Positions 18,022-27,121 of a stretch of DNA of 64,000 bases are shown in pieces. This DNA comes from Clostridium sp. CMCC3677 (GTDB lineage: Bacteria; Bacillota; Clostridia; Clostridiales; Clostridiaceae): assembly GCF_023845585.1 (NCBI RefSeq), contig NZ_JAMQHS010000009.1:62001-126000 (forward strand). Reading direction: 5' to 3'. Position numbers and translations under genes: made by a program. The notes under the pieces were generated by a model, which worked only from the letters and a program-made list of their open reading frames with translations, did not search any database and had not been told where the DNA came from. Each line of letters begins with the position of its first letter. Position 1 is the stretch's first letter.

Positions 18022-18546
18022 ATGATATTATTAAAATTATTTACAGCATTTTTTAAGATTGGAGCATTCAGTTTTGGTGGAGGATATGCAATGATTCCTT
18101 TTATCCAAAAGGAGATAATAACTAATAATTCATGGCTTACAGTAAGTGATTTTATGGATATTATAGGTATATCTCAAATGACACCAGGACCAGTTTCTAT
18201 TAACTCAGCAACCTTTGTTGGATTTAAAGTATCTGGGATTTGGGGAAGTCTAGCAGCAACTATAGGAATAATAGCAACATCATTTATATTAGTCACTATA
18301 TGTTCAAAAACATTAGAAAAGTTTAAAGACTCTAATTTAGTAAAAAGTGCATTACTTGGAATGAGGCCAATATTAATAGCACTTATACTTCAAGCATTTT
18401 TTGATTTAGCTAAAGAATCTTATATAGATATAAAATCAATAATTGTTACGTTAATAATTGGTGGATTATTGTTATCTCATAAGGTACATCCAATAATATG
18501 CGTGCTTATATCAGCACTATTAGGAATTGTATTTTGGAGTTTTTAA
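18022..18546 (+). CDS. chrA: Short-chain chromate transporter-family protein (second of the pair)
   Basis: This 174-residue CHR-domain protein is paralogous to its neighbour: FFKIGAFSFGGGYAMIPFIQKE near the N-terminus and SQMTPGPVSINSATFVG at about residue 52. The close spacing indicates cotranslation and a heterodimer of opposite topology, as described for short-chain CHR pairs. Each half is complete with its own start, so this is not a frameshifted long ChrA. The PGPVSIN form here, against PGALAIN in the first copy, is the usual asymmetry of such pairs. Confidence 0.85.
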   Translation: MILLKLFTAFFKIGAFSFGGGYAMIPFIQKEIITNNSWLTVSDFMDIIGISQMTPGPVSINSATFVGFKVSGIWGSLAATIGIIATSFILVTICSKTLEKFKDSNLVKSALLGMRPILIALILQAFFDLAKESYIDIKSIIVTLIIGGLLLSHKVHPIICVLISALLGIVFWSF

Positions 18547-18581
18547 TTTTTTAGAAAATTATATAAAGTCGAATTTGTAAA

Positions 18582-18626
18582 CAACTTAAATTAATATTAT
18601 ATATTTAAGTTGACGATTTTTTATTA
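18582..18626 (+). terminator. Terminator after the chromate transporter pair
   Basis: CAACTTAAAT (18582-18591) and ATTTAAGTTG (18603-18612) pair perfectly; a T-run follows near 18617-18622. Confidence 0.75.
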
Positions 18627-18713
18627 ATGAATACTATATTATTCTTATGTTATACTTAAGTTAATTGAAAAAAATTCATAAAATTCTAAGTGCATACAAT
18701 AAAGGGGAATAAT

Positions 18714-19988
18714 ATGAAAAAGAAAAAGAAAAAATTTTATGATAAAGCCATGGTGTATTATCAAAATGGAGAAATAGGCAAATCGTTAAGAATATGTGAG
18801 GAATCATTATCTTATAGTTTGAAAAATCCTTCTATATTAAATTTAAAGGGACTTATATTATATCAACAAGGTAAATTAGATGAAGCTATAACAGTATGGA
18901 AAATCAATAAAGATTTTAACAATAATACTATAGCTCAGAATTATATAAAAAGTGCTAATGAAGATAGATTTAGGGTTGATTTATATGAGCTTGGAGAAAA
19001 GAAATTAAAAGAATTAAAGATAGAAGAAGCAATAACAATATTTAAAAAGTGTAAAGAAAGTGATTTTAACTGCATAAAGGTAAATACTGCTTTAGCATTA
19101 TGTTATCAAAAAAAAGGTGAAATAAATAAGTGTATAGATTACATGAATAAAGTTTTGGTTATAGATAAAAACTATAAGATAGCTAATGAAATAAAAAAGC
19201 AATTAATAGAATTAAAGGCGTATAAAAAGGAATCTAACAATCTTATTATTAAGTTAATTGTGGTTTTAGTTATAATAGTATCTATATGTGGAGCTATCTA
19301 TATCTTTAAAAATACCTTTCAAGGTTTTCATAAAAAAAATAGTAATGAATCATTAGAATCACTAAATAAAACAGAAGATAATGCTAGTGCTTCAGAAGAT
19401 GCAGTTACTGAACAAGTAGAAGAAATCCAACCGAAATCAGCAGAAACAGCTATTAATGAAGAAAATAAAAAGGTAGAATTAGACATAAATAAACTAAATG
19501 AGCATTTTGAAAATGGTGAAGTCGATAGTATTTATTATGATTTAGAAAATGTAAATGAACAAGATGTTCCAGATGATTACAAAGGTTTATATAGACGATG
19601 TATAAATTTAATAAAGACTTCAGGAATAGAAGTATTCTATGGAAAAGGTATGGAAGAGTTTAATACACAAAATTATGAAAAGGCTAACGTAGAATTTAGT
19701 AAAGCATATGATTACTGTGATGGCAATTATCTAAAAGAACATATTATATTTTATAAAGCTGTAACATTAGAGCAACTAAATAATTCTGATGAAGCAATAA
19801 AATTATATGAATTATATTATGAAGAGTATCCTACTGGTTCATACGCTGATAATGCATTATACAATCTTTCATTAATACTCAACAATACGAATAAAGAGAA
19901 AAGTATTTATTATGCCAATAAATTAAGAGAAAACTTCTCTGGATCTATTTATTTTAATGAAACCATTAACCAAATATTAAATAGTTAA
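18714..19988 (+). CDS. TPR protein with central transmembrane segment
   Basis: This 424-residue protein has cytoplasmic TPR repeats at the N-terminus (YDKAMVYYQNGEIGKSLRIC, NLKGLILYQQGKLDEAITVW, NTALALCYQKKGEINKCIDY). One membrane helix follows at about residues 178-200, then a polar, acidic linker and an outer C-terminal TPR/YbgF-like region (GMEEFNTQNYEKANVEFSKA; FYKAVTLEQLNNSDEAIKLY). Such two-sided TPR proteins may be wall or division scaffolds, but no function can be assigned. AAGGGG about 8 bases upstream supports the ATG at 18714 rather than 18690. Confidence 0.75.
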   Translation: MKKKKKKFYDKAMVYYQNGEIGKSLRICEESLSYSLKNPSILNLKGLILYQQGKLDEAITVWKINKDFNNNTIAQNYIKSANEDRFRVDLYELGEKKLKELKIEEAITIFKKCKESDFNCIKVNTALALCYQKKGEINKCIDYMNKVLVIDKNYKIANEIKKQLIELKAYKKESNNLIIKLIVVLVIIVSICGAIYIFKNTFQGFHKKNSNESLESLNKTEDNASASEDAVTEQVEEIQPKSAETAINEENKKVELDINKLNEHFENGEVDSIYYDLENVNEQDVPDDYKGLYRRCINLIKTSGIEVFYGKGMEEFNTQNYEKANVEFSKAYDYCDGNYLKEHIIFYKAVTLEQLNNSDEAIKLYELYYEEYPTGSYADNALYNLSLILNNTNKEKSIYYANKLRENFSGSIYFNETINQILNS

Positions 19989-20034
19989 TTTAGATTATAA
20001 GAAAAAATAAATTCAATAATAGGATGTGATAACA

Positions 20035-21207
20035 ATGATATCAGTAATTAAAGATATTAAGGTATATGCTCCCAAATACATAGGTATAAAAGATATTGTA
20101 ATAGCAGGAGGTAAGATAGAAGGGATCTATGAAAGCTTAGATATATCAAATACTTTTATTAATGTTAATGTGATAGATGGTAAAAATAAAATTATTTTTC
20201 CAGGCTTTATAGATAGTCATGTACATCTTATTGGTGGTGGTGGTGAAGGTGGATATAAAACGCGTACACCAGAACTACAATTATCTAATTTAACATCAAG
20301 TGGAATAACAACAGTAGTTGGATGTATAGGTACTGATAGTGAATGTAGGAATATAAAATCTTTAATAGCTAAAGTTAAATCTTTAAAAGAAGAGGGGCTT
20401 TCATCATATTGTTATACAGGATCTTATGCTATACCAGTAAGAACATTAACTGGTGTCGTTGAAAGAGATATAATGCTAATACAAGAAATAATAGGTGTTG
20501 GAGAAATAGCATTATCAGATAATCGAAGCTCAGAGCCTACTTATGAAGAATTTGCAAGATTAGTAGCTCAATCAAGAGTTGGAGGAATATTATCTAGTAA
20601 AGCTGGAGTAGTAAATGTACATATAGGCGAAGGAAGAAGAAGACTTGATTATTTATTTAAATTAATTAAAGAGTCAGATATACCATCATCTCAATTATTA
20701 CCTACTCATATTAATAGAAATATTAATTTATTTATGGAAGGCTTAAAATATGTAAAAGAAGGCGGTCTTATAGATTTAACTACCAGCAGTGATGTTAACT
20801 TTTTAGAAGAAGGTGAACTTACAGCTTCAGAAGGATTAAACAAATACATTGAAGAAGGATTACCAATAGAGAATATAACATTTTCTTCTGATGGTAATGG
20901 AAGTATGCCTAAATTCGACGAAAATAAAAAGATAGTAGGGCTTGGAATTTGTTCTGTTGAGTCATTGTACTTGCAAGTTAAAGAAGGCATAAAGAAATAT
21001 GGGATTCCTATTGAAACAGCTATAAAAGTTATAACTTCTAATGTAGCAGATATATTAAAATTATATAATAAAGGAAGAATAGAAAAGGGAAAAGATGCTG
21101 ATTTAGTAATAGTTGATGAAAACTCTTTAGATATAGATATAGTTTTATGCAACGGAATAAAGATGGTTCAAGATGGAGAATGCATAGTAAGAGGTACATT
21201 TGAATAA
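20035..21207 (+). CDS. iadA: Isoaspartyl dipeptidase (beta-aspartyl-peptidase)
   Basis: This amidohydrolase of 390 residues likely cleaves isoAsp-X dipeptides that arise from damaged proteins. Metal ligands of the family are visible: HVH in DSHVHLIGG, a histidine in VNVHIGEGRRRL, a histidine in LPTHINRN and an aspartate in FSSDGNGS. At the position expected for the metal-bridging residue there is E157 (GVGEIALSDNRSS); the E. coli enzyme, as I recall, uses a carboxylated lysine there. AGGA at 20021-20024 favours the ATG at 20035 over the GTG at 20026. The gene stands alone, with a strong convergent terminator after it. Confidence 0.87.
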   Translation: MISVIKDIKVYAPKYIGIKDIVIAGGKIEGIYESLDISNTFINVNVIDGKNKIIFPGFIDSHVHLIGGGGEGGYKTRTPELQLSNLTSSGITTVVGCIGTDSECRNIKSLIAKVKSLKEEGLSSYCYTGSYAIPVRTLTGVVERDIMLIQEIIGVGEIALSDNRSSEPTYEEFARLVAQSRVGGILSSKAGVVNVHIGEGRRRLDYLFKLIKESDIPSSQLLPTHINRNINLFMEGLKYVKEGGLIDLTTSSDVNFLEEGELTASEGLNKYIEEGLPIENITFSSDGNGSMPKFDENKKIVGLGICSVESLYLQVKEGIKKYGIPIETAIKVITSNVADILKLYNKGRIEKGKDADLVIVDENSLDIDIVLCNGIKMVQDGECIVRGTFE

Positions 21208-21261
21208 AATGTTATTATGAGTTTTAGAAATATTATTTAAGTTATAGATAAAAGTAAATCT

Positions 21262-21306
21262 AAAAATAATGACCAATCTGATTTAATCAGATTGGTCATT
21301 ATTTTT
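21262..21306. terminator. Strong convergent terminator between iadA and the SleB-like gene
   Basis: A near-perfect long inverted repeat (about 20 bp per arm, ending in GACCAATCTGATT and its complement) is flanked by an A-run and a T-run. It can terminate transcription from both directions. Confidence 0.85.
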
Positions 21307-21307
21307 A

Positions 21308-21937
21308 TTAAGATTTAACTTTAAAAAAAGTATGATGCCCTATTGTTTTCATATCTTGTTTTTGTGTTTGATGCATCCATGCGCAGGTTGCCGTGCTAGG
21401 ATTATAAAAGAATAAAGCTTCATTTGTAGGGTCATATCCTCTTATAGCATCATAAACCGCATTGTAACATGCTTGATTTGGAGTAGCTTTAATATCTCCA
21501 TTTTTAACACATGAAAATGCATTTTTCTGAAAAATTACTTCTTTTATTGAATTTGGAAAGCTGGGATTTATGACACGATTTAAAACAACTGATGCTACAG
21601 CTACTTTTCCATCATAAGGTTCACCAATACTTTCTGCATAAACTAATTTAGCCATTAATTCAATATCATTTTCCGTTATATAGAGTTTTTGAGTATCATA
21701 ACTAAAAACTTCTATTGTAGACTCGTCAATATTTTCATTTGTATTATTTTCATTTAGTTCTGCATTGCATTGAGTTGTAAGGTTTATATTATTTAAATAA
21801 GTTTCATTATTTTCCTTTTTAGAAATAAGATTAGTATGAAAGTTGTTACCTAATACTTGGGCATAAGCAACACTGTTATTAATAACGGAAAGATATAGCA
21901 CTAAACTAATTATGAAAAGGCTATATATTTTTTTCAT
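21308..21937 (-). CDS. SleB-like cell wall (cortex) hydrolase
   Basis: The 209-residue protein has a signal peptide (KKIYSLFIISLVLYLSV) and a C-terminal Hydrolase_2 domain shared by SleB and CwlJ. That domain is LMAKLVYAESIGEPYDGKVAVASVVLNRV, with the putative catalytic glutamate in YAES, then FSCVKNGDI, ACYNAVYDAIRGYDP, ALFFYNP and IGHHTFF. It would hydrolyse spore cortex or vegetative peptidoglycan. There is no N-terminal peptidoglycan-binding repeat of the B. subtilis SleB type. AGAGGAGG just upstream selects the start at 21937, discarding 22 residues of the longer frame. It follows another reverse gene after 69 bases. Confidence 0.8.
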   Translation of the reverse strand: MKKIYSLFIISLVLYLSVINNSVAYAQVLGNNFHTNLISKKENNETYLNNINLTTQCNAELNENNTNENIDESTIEVFSYDTQKLYITENDIELMAKLVYAESIGEPYDGKVAVASVVLNRVINPSFPNSIKEVIFQKNAFSCVKNGDIKATPNQACYNAVYDAIRGYDPTNEALFFYNPSTATCAWMHQTQKQDMKTIGHHTFFKVKS

Positions 21938-22006
21938 TAAAAATCCTCCTCTGGTATATTTCAAACCAATAATATTATTGCCCAAAAAGAGCCTTATATA
22001 CATAAA

Positions 22007-22993
22007 TTAATATTTATATGATAATATGGTTTTTTGTAAATTATCAAAACAACTTAAAAAGTAGTCATATTTATCAAAAGTATCAGTATATAATTCATCA
22101 ATATTATCTAAAATTAATTTAGATTTATCGTGTAATTTCATTTCATTTTTAATGCTTTTTTCTAGAGAATTAATATAAGAATCATAAGATGAAATAATTT
22201 CTTCTAAAGCTTCATAGCATTCTTTACCATCAACAGGAATAGAAATTGATATAGAAGCATCTTTTATTTCATTAAAATCTGAACGTTTTTCATTAAGATC
22301 ACAAATTAATATAGATAAATCTCTATTATCTTCTCTTATTTTTTCTAGAGCAGGTTTGACATCATTTTTTAGCTGAGAAAATTTATCTAGTAAGTCATTA
22401 ATTTGTATAAAAAAATCTCTTTTTTGCTCACTTATAATATCATTTTCTCTAATTGATTTATAAGATTCATTTAAAAATTTATTTAAGCTTATAAAAAATG
22501 TCTTTAAGTTTTTGGGAGTAGAAATTTTAATCTTAGATTCAGATAATTTATCAGTTTCTTTAATAAAAGCTTCTTCGTTTTTTACTAGGTCTTGATATAA
22601 TGATTGAAAGTTATCATTATTTTTATTATTTATTATAGAAATAATAGAGTTATATAAATTAATATTTAGTTTTAAATAATTTGAAAGATTGTTTTTTAAT
22701 TCATTAGAATTAGATTTTTTTAAAGTTAAATTAGTTAGGGTGTTATCTAATGCATTTAGTAGATTTAAATTTTCATCTAAAATTTGTTTTGTATTTTTAA
22801 AATCAAGTTTAGCATCGTTTTCATCGAATTTTAATGATGAATTTATATTTACTATTGTCTTAGAAATTTTATTTATTTTATTTAGTTCAGTATTTTTAAA
22901 AAATAACGTTAATAATATAAGTATTAATATAAATAAACCAAATAATAAACTTATGATTTTTAATGATTTTTTATCTATTGAAAAGTTTATCAT
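22007..22993 (-). CDS. Membrane-anchored coiled-coil protein of unknown function
   Basis: I do not recognise this 328-residue protein. It has one N-terminal membrane helix (about residues 13-36, IISLLFGLFILILILLTLFF) followed by a long, charged, Lys/Asn/Glu-rich helical region with heptad-like spacing, probably an extracytoplasmic coiled coil. It ends LQKTILSYKY, without an enzyme motif. The ATG at 22993 is set by AAGGGGG about 9 bases upstream. The SleB-like hydrolase gene lies downstream on the same strand, so it may localise or regulate that hydrolase; this is only an inference from position. Confidence 0.6.
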   Translation of the reverse strand: MINFSIDKKSLKIISLLFGLFILILILLTLFFKNTELNKINKISKTIVNINSSLKFDENDAKLDFKNTKQILDENLNLLNALDNTLTNLTLKKSNSNELKNNLSNYLKLNINLYNSIISIINNKNNDNFQSLYQDLVKNEEAFIKETDKLSESKIKISTPKNLKTFFISLNKFLNESYKSIRENDIISEQKRDFFIQINDLLDKFSQLKNDVKPALEKIREDNRDLSILICDLNEKRSDFNEIKDASISISIPVDGKECYEALEEIISSYDSYINSLEKSIKNEMKLHDKSKLILDNIDELYTDTFDKYDYFLSCFDNLQKTILSYKY

Positions 22994-23177
22994 AATCAGA
23001 GTCCCCCTTATCAAGTAATAATATATTTTTAGTTACTTAATATTACTTATATTATGTTAATTAGAAAATTATTATAAAAATAATGAATTTTTAATAAAAT
23101 AGTAATTCTCTCTATATATAATAATTAATGTTTTGATGTATAATTTTATATATATACAAAAGGTGGAGGTGATAGTG

Positions 23178-24038
23178 TTGCAAGATTTTATATCACTAAT
23201 AATAAAAAGTTTAAGTAATATGTCTTTATGGTCAATACTAGATATATTGGTAGTTTCCTATATATTTTATAAAGGATATATGCTAATAAAAGAAACAAGA
23301 GCGGAACAATTATTAAAGGGTATAGCATTAATTATAGTGTTAATACCAATAAGTTATTTATTAAAATTAGATATGTTATATTTTATATTAAATAAGACAC
23401 TTACAATTGGGGTATTATCTGTAATTATAATTTTTCAACCAGAAATTAGAAGAGGACTAGAGCATATAGGTAGATCAGCTTTTGAAGATGTACACTATGC
23501 AAATGATAAGGAAAGCATAAATATTGCTATAAATGAAATAGTTAATGCTGTACAAAATTTATCAGAAACTAAAACAGGAGCACTAATAGTAATGGAACAA
23601 AAAACAGGTCTTGCAGAGATAGTTTCATCAGGCACAATATTAGATGCAAATGTAAGTTCAAATCTTTTAGAAAATATTTTTGTAGTGAATACACCGCTAC
23701 ATGATGGAGCAACAATAATTAGAAATAATAAAATATTAGCTTCAGGTTGTGTTCTTCCTTTGACTAATAATAATAATATTAATAAAAAGTTAGGTACTAG
23801 GCATAGAGCAGGATTAGGACTTTCAGAAGTTTCTGATGCGTTAATAATCATTGTATCTGAAGAAACTGGAGTGGTTTCATTAGCTATAAATGGTAAATTA
23901 AGTAGAGGGTATGATAGAGAAAGATTAAGAAATATATTATCAAATATAATTGAAAATAGAAATAAAAATAAAAAGAATGTAAAGGATGCTAAAGAGAGGG
24001 TGAGATCATGGGTAAGGGGAATAAAAATAAATCATTAA
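23178..24038 (+). CDS. cdaA: Diadenylate cyclase CdaA
   Basis: CdaA makes the second messenger c-di-AMP from two ATP and is membrane-bound. The protein is about 286 residues with three N-terminal membrane helices and a DAC domain. The active-site DGA (D176-G177-A178) and RHR (R208-H209-R210) motifs are present in the settings TPLHDGATII and GTRHRAGLGLSEVSDA. No ATG fits: GGAGGTGA at 23165-23172 points to TTG 23178 or GTG 23175. The regulator CdaR overlaps its 3' end by 31 bases. c-di-AMP controls potassium and osmolyte uptake and wall homeostasis. Confidence 0.93.
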   Translation: MQDFISLIIKSLSNMSLWSILDILVVSYIFYKGYMLIKETRAEQLLKGIALIIVLIPISYLLKLDMLYFILNKTLTIGVLSVIIIFQPEIRRGLEHIGRSAFEDVHYANDKESINIAINEIVNAVQNLSETKTGALIVMEQKTGLAEIVSSGTILDANVSSNLLENIFVVNTPLHDGATIIRNNKILASGCVLPLTNNNNINKKLGTRHRAGLGLSEVSDALIIIVSEETGVVSLAINGKLSRGYDRERLRNILSNIIENRNKNKKNVKDAKERVRSWVRGIKINH

Positions 24039-25234
24039 TAGCGAAGCTTATTTGTTTACTTTTATCTTTTGGTCTATGGCTGTATATATCAAATGTAGAG
24101 AACCCAGTAAGAACCTATGAATTAAAGGGCGTACCAGTAGAACTTATAAATAAAGAAAGCATTTCAAAGTCTAATTTAGCTATAGTAGGAGAGGAAAGTT
24201 TTACAGTTGATTTAACTTTAGAGGGAGCCACAAGTGAAATAACAAAAGCCAAAAAAGATTCCTTTAAATTAACAGCGGATATGAGTTCATATGCGTTAAA
24301 AAATGGAGAAAATATAATCCCTATTCAAATAGTAAGTTATCCTCAAAATATAAATATAAAAAACAATGGATTTTTAGGGATAAAGATAAAACTAGAGACA
24401 CTAATAACAAAAGATGTTTCATTGAAATCTCAAGTTAATATCACTTATAAAGAAAATATTTATAAAAAAGATTTAACTGTATCTCCACAAAAAGCAACTA
24501 TATCTGGTCCGGAAAGTCAAGTGAATAAAGTTGATAGAGGTATTCTTGTAGGAAGTATAGAAAATTTAGAAAAAGATATTAATAAAAAATTCCCTATTAA
24601 ATTTATAACCAAAGATAATAAAGAAGTTAAAGGTATTACTTCTAATGCCAATGAAGCTGAATTAAATATAAAGATTAATAATGGGAAAACAGTACCTATA
24701 AATATAAAAACTATAGGAAATTCAAATGAGGGTATATCTATAGAAAGTATGGTTGTAGAACCTAAATCAGTTCATATTATAGGTGAAGATAAAATATTAA
24801 ATAGTATAAATTCAATAGATACACAAGAAATTAATATAAGTAACATTACTGCTGATGCTGAAGTAAATACAAATTTAAATTTACCAGAAGGGGTTACTAT
24901 ACAAGAGAATAGCCAAAATGTTAAAGTGAAATTTGCGGTTAAAAAAGCACAAGAGGTAACAAAGAACATTTCATGTGCAGTTGAATATACTAACTTAAAT
25001 CCTAATTTAATTATTGATTCTTCAAAATCCACTGCTAATGTAAGTATCTCAGGATTGGAATCAGTTATAAATAGTATAACGGAGACAGAACTTAAGGCTA
25101 CGGTAGATTTATCAAATATAAGTGAGGCAGGTACCTATACTTATAAACCTTCTGTTAATAGTGCTAATAATAGGACTGATTTTAATATATTATCAGTAGA
25201 TGATGTTCAAATAGTTTTAAAAAATAAACAATGA
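24008..25234 (+). CDS. cdaR: YbbR-domain protein CdaR, regulator of CdaA
   Basis: CdaR is the membrane-anchored partner that modulates CdaA. The 408-residue protein has an N-terminal membrane helix (LIAKLICLLLSFGLWLYISN) and four extracytoplasmic YbbR repeats, each with the pattern V-x-V followed by P-x-x-V/A-x-I-x-G (for example TVSPQKATISGPESQV and VVEPKSVHIIGEDKIL). Its ATG lies inside cdaA, indicating translational coupling. In many Firmicutes glmM follows directly; here a terminator ends the transcript and glmM is 8 kb away. Confidence 0.9.
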   Translation: MGKGNKNKSLIAKLICLLLSFGLWLYISNVENPVRTYELKGVPVELINKESISKSNLAIVGEESFTVDLTLEGATSEITKAKKDSFKLTADMSSYALKNGENIIPIQIVSYPQNINIKNNGFLGIKIKLETLITKDVSLKSQVNITYKENIYKKDLTVSPQKATISGPESQVNKVDRGILVGSIENLEKDINKKFPIKFITKDNKEVKGITSNANEAELNIKINNGKTVPINIKTIGNSNEGISIESMVVEPKSVHIIGEDKILNSINSIDTQEINISNITADAEVNTNLNLPEGVTIQENSQNVKVKFAVKKAQEVTKNISCAVEYTNLNPNLIIDSSKSTANVSISGLESVINSITETELKATVDLSNISEAGTYTYKPSVNSANNRTDFNILSVDDVQIVLKNKQ

Positions 25235-25270
25235 AAATAGCCACAACTTATTTAATTGTGGCTATTTTTT
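25235..25270 (+). terminator. cdaAR terminator
   Basis: AAAATAGCCACAA and TTGTGGCTATTTTTT form a perfect stem of about 13 bp directly after the cdaR stop. Confidence 0.88.
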
Positions 25271-25352
25271 ATGTTATAATCGGTTAAACTTGTAAGTGAG
25301 ATGTGTTTTAATAAAACATAAATTATTGAAAACAAAATAGGAGAAAATATAT

Positions 25353-26948
25353 ATGAGTATAAGAATAAATAATTTAACTTTAGGTATAGATGATAGTAAA
25401 GAAGTATTAGAAAAAAAAGTATGTAAAAAATTAAAAATATCTAATCAAGATATAAAAAAATTAACAATAATAAAAGAGAGTTTAGATGCAAGAAAGAAGA
25501 ATGAAATAAAGTTTAATTATTGTGTGGATATAAAGTGCGATAATGAAAAGAAAATAGTATCTAAAATAAAAGATAATGATGTAAAGCTTAAAGAAGATGA
25601 CAAAGGCTTACAAATTGAAAAAGGTGATGCTAAGCTAAGTCATAGACCAGTTGTAGTAGGATTTGGTCCAGCTGGAATGTTTGCAGCATTAACTTTAGCT
25701 AAGAATGGATATAAACCAATTGTATTTGAGAGAGGAGAAGATGTTGATAGTAGAACAAATGCAGTTCAAAATTTTTGGGAAACTGGAAAGTTGAACATTG
25801 AATCAAATGTTCAATTTGGTGAAGGTGGAGCAGGGGCATTTTCTGATGGAAAATTAACAACAAGAATAAAAGACCCTAAATGTGCTTATATATTAGATGA
25901 ACTTGTAAATGCTGGAGCACCAGAAGAAATTAAGTATTTAGGTAAGCCACATGTTGGAACAGATATTTTAAAAGGTGTTGTAAAAAATATAAGAGAGCAA
26001 ATCAAGGAACTTGGTGGAGAAATTCATTTTAATTCTAAATTAGAAGATATAAAATATGAAAATAATAAATTAAAAAGTATAACTGTTAATGCAAAGGAAC
26101 TAGATTGTGAAGCTTTAGTTTTAGCCATTGGACATAGCCCAAGAGATACATATGAAATGCTATATAAAAGAGGAGTTTCTATGGAAGCTAAGCCTTTTGC
26201 AATAGGAGTTAGAATAGAGCATCCTCAAGAATTAATAAATGTTAGTCAATATGGAGAATATCACAATCATCCAAGGTTAGGTTCAGCAGAATATAGATTA
26301 ACTTATCAAAGTGACAAACTAAAAAGGGGTGTATATTCATTCTGTATGTGTCCAGGGGGAACTGTTGTTGCATCTGCATCAGAAGAAGGAAGACTTGTAT
26401 CCAATGGGATGAGTTATCATGCTAGAAGCTTAGCTAATGCTAATTCAGCATTAGTTGTAACAGTTTCTACAGATGATTTTGAAGGAGATTCACCTTTAAG
26501 AGGAATGGAATTTCAAAGACATTATGAAAGTTTAGCATTTAAATTAGGGGGTGGAAATTATAAAGCACCAATACAATTATTAGGGGATTTTATGAATGAT
26601 AGACCTAGTACAAAGCTAGGAAGTGTTATTCCAAGTTATTCACCTGGGTATGAATTTAAAGAATTAAAAAATTGTTTACCTAGTTATGTTGTAGAAGGAA
26701 TAAAAGAAGGTATACAAAATTTTTCAAAAAAAATAGAAGGATACGGAATGGAAGATGCAGTTTTAACAGGAATAGAAACTAGAACATCCGCTCCAGTTAG
26801 AATTCATAGAAGCAAAACACTTGAAAGCATAACGGTGCAAGGCCTTTATCCAGTGGGAGAAGGAGCCGGATTTGCAGGAGGAATAGTTTCATCAGCAGTT
26901 GATGGAGTTAAAGTAGCGGAAATGATAATAAATCAATTTACTTGTTAA
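25353..26948 (+). CDS. Uncharacterised FAD-dependent dehydrogenase (COG2509-like)
   Basis: The 531-residue protein has an N-terminal domain of about 95 residues with a ferredoxin-like pattern, then a Rossmann FAD-binding motif, VVVGFGPAGMFAALTLAKNG, with its acidic partner in VFERGEDVDSR. Later motifs are FGEGGAGAFSDGKLTTR, LAIGHSPRDTYEML, RIEHPQ and a C-terminal GLYPVGEGAGFAGGI that closes the FAD site. This matches the COG2509 group of flavoproteins, often annotated as NAD(P)/FAD-dependent oxidoreductases of unknown substrate. GGAG-type spacing supports the ATG. It is monocistronic between cdaAR and ptb-buk. Confidence 0.85.
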   Translation: MSIRINNLTLGIDDSKEVLEKKVCKKLKISNQDIKKLTIIKESLDARKKNEIKFNYCVDIKCDNEKKIVSKIKDNDVKLKEDDKGLQIEKGDAKLSHRPVVVGFGPAGMFAALTLAKNGYKPIVFERGEDVDSRTNAVQNFWETGKLNIESNVQFGEGGAGAFSDGKLTTRIKDPKCAYILDELVNAGAPEEIKYLGKPHVGTDILKGVVKNIREQIKELGGEIHFNSKLEDIKYENNKLKSITVNAKELDCEALVLAIGHSPRDTYEMLYKRGVSMEAKPFAIGVRIEHPQELINVSQYGEYHNHPRLGSAEYRLTYQSDKLKRGVYSFCMCPGGTVVASASEEGRLVSNGMSYHARSLANANSALVVTVSTDDFEGDSPLRGMEFQRHYESLAFKLGGGNYKAPIQLLGDFMNDRPSTKLGSVIPSYSPGYEFKELKNCLPSYVVEGIKEGIQNFSKKIEGYGMEDAVLTGIETRTSAPVRIHRSKTLESITVQGLYPVGEGAGFAGGIVSSAVDGVKVAEMIINQFTC

Positions 26949-27121
26949 ATTTGTTGATTTAATTAAATAGTCTCAATATTCTAAAAAAGGGCAATATTAA
27001 GTTATTATTTGTTACAATAAAGATAATAAATAAAAATGTATTTTAATTAAAAAAGCAAGAAGAAAAATTAAAGTTAAATATAGACAGAATAATTATTATT
27101 AGAATAAGAGGTGCATGTATA

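Noticed and set aside
17485..18546. The two chromate transporter genes as one frameshifted long ChrA
   Set aside because: Each half is a complete CHR domain with its own N-terminal motif and start; paired short forms are a known arrangement.
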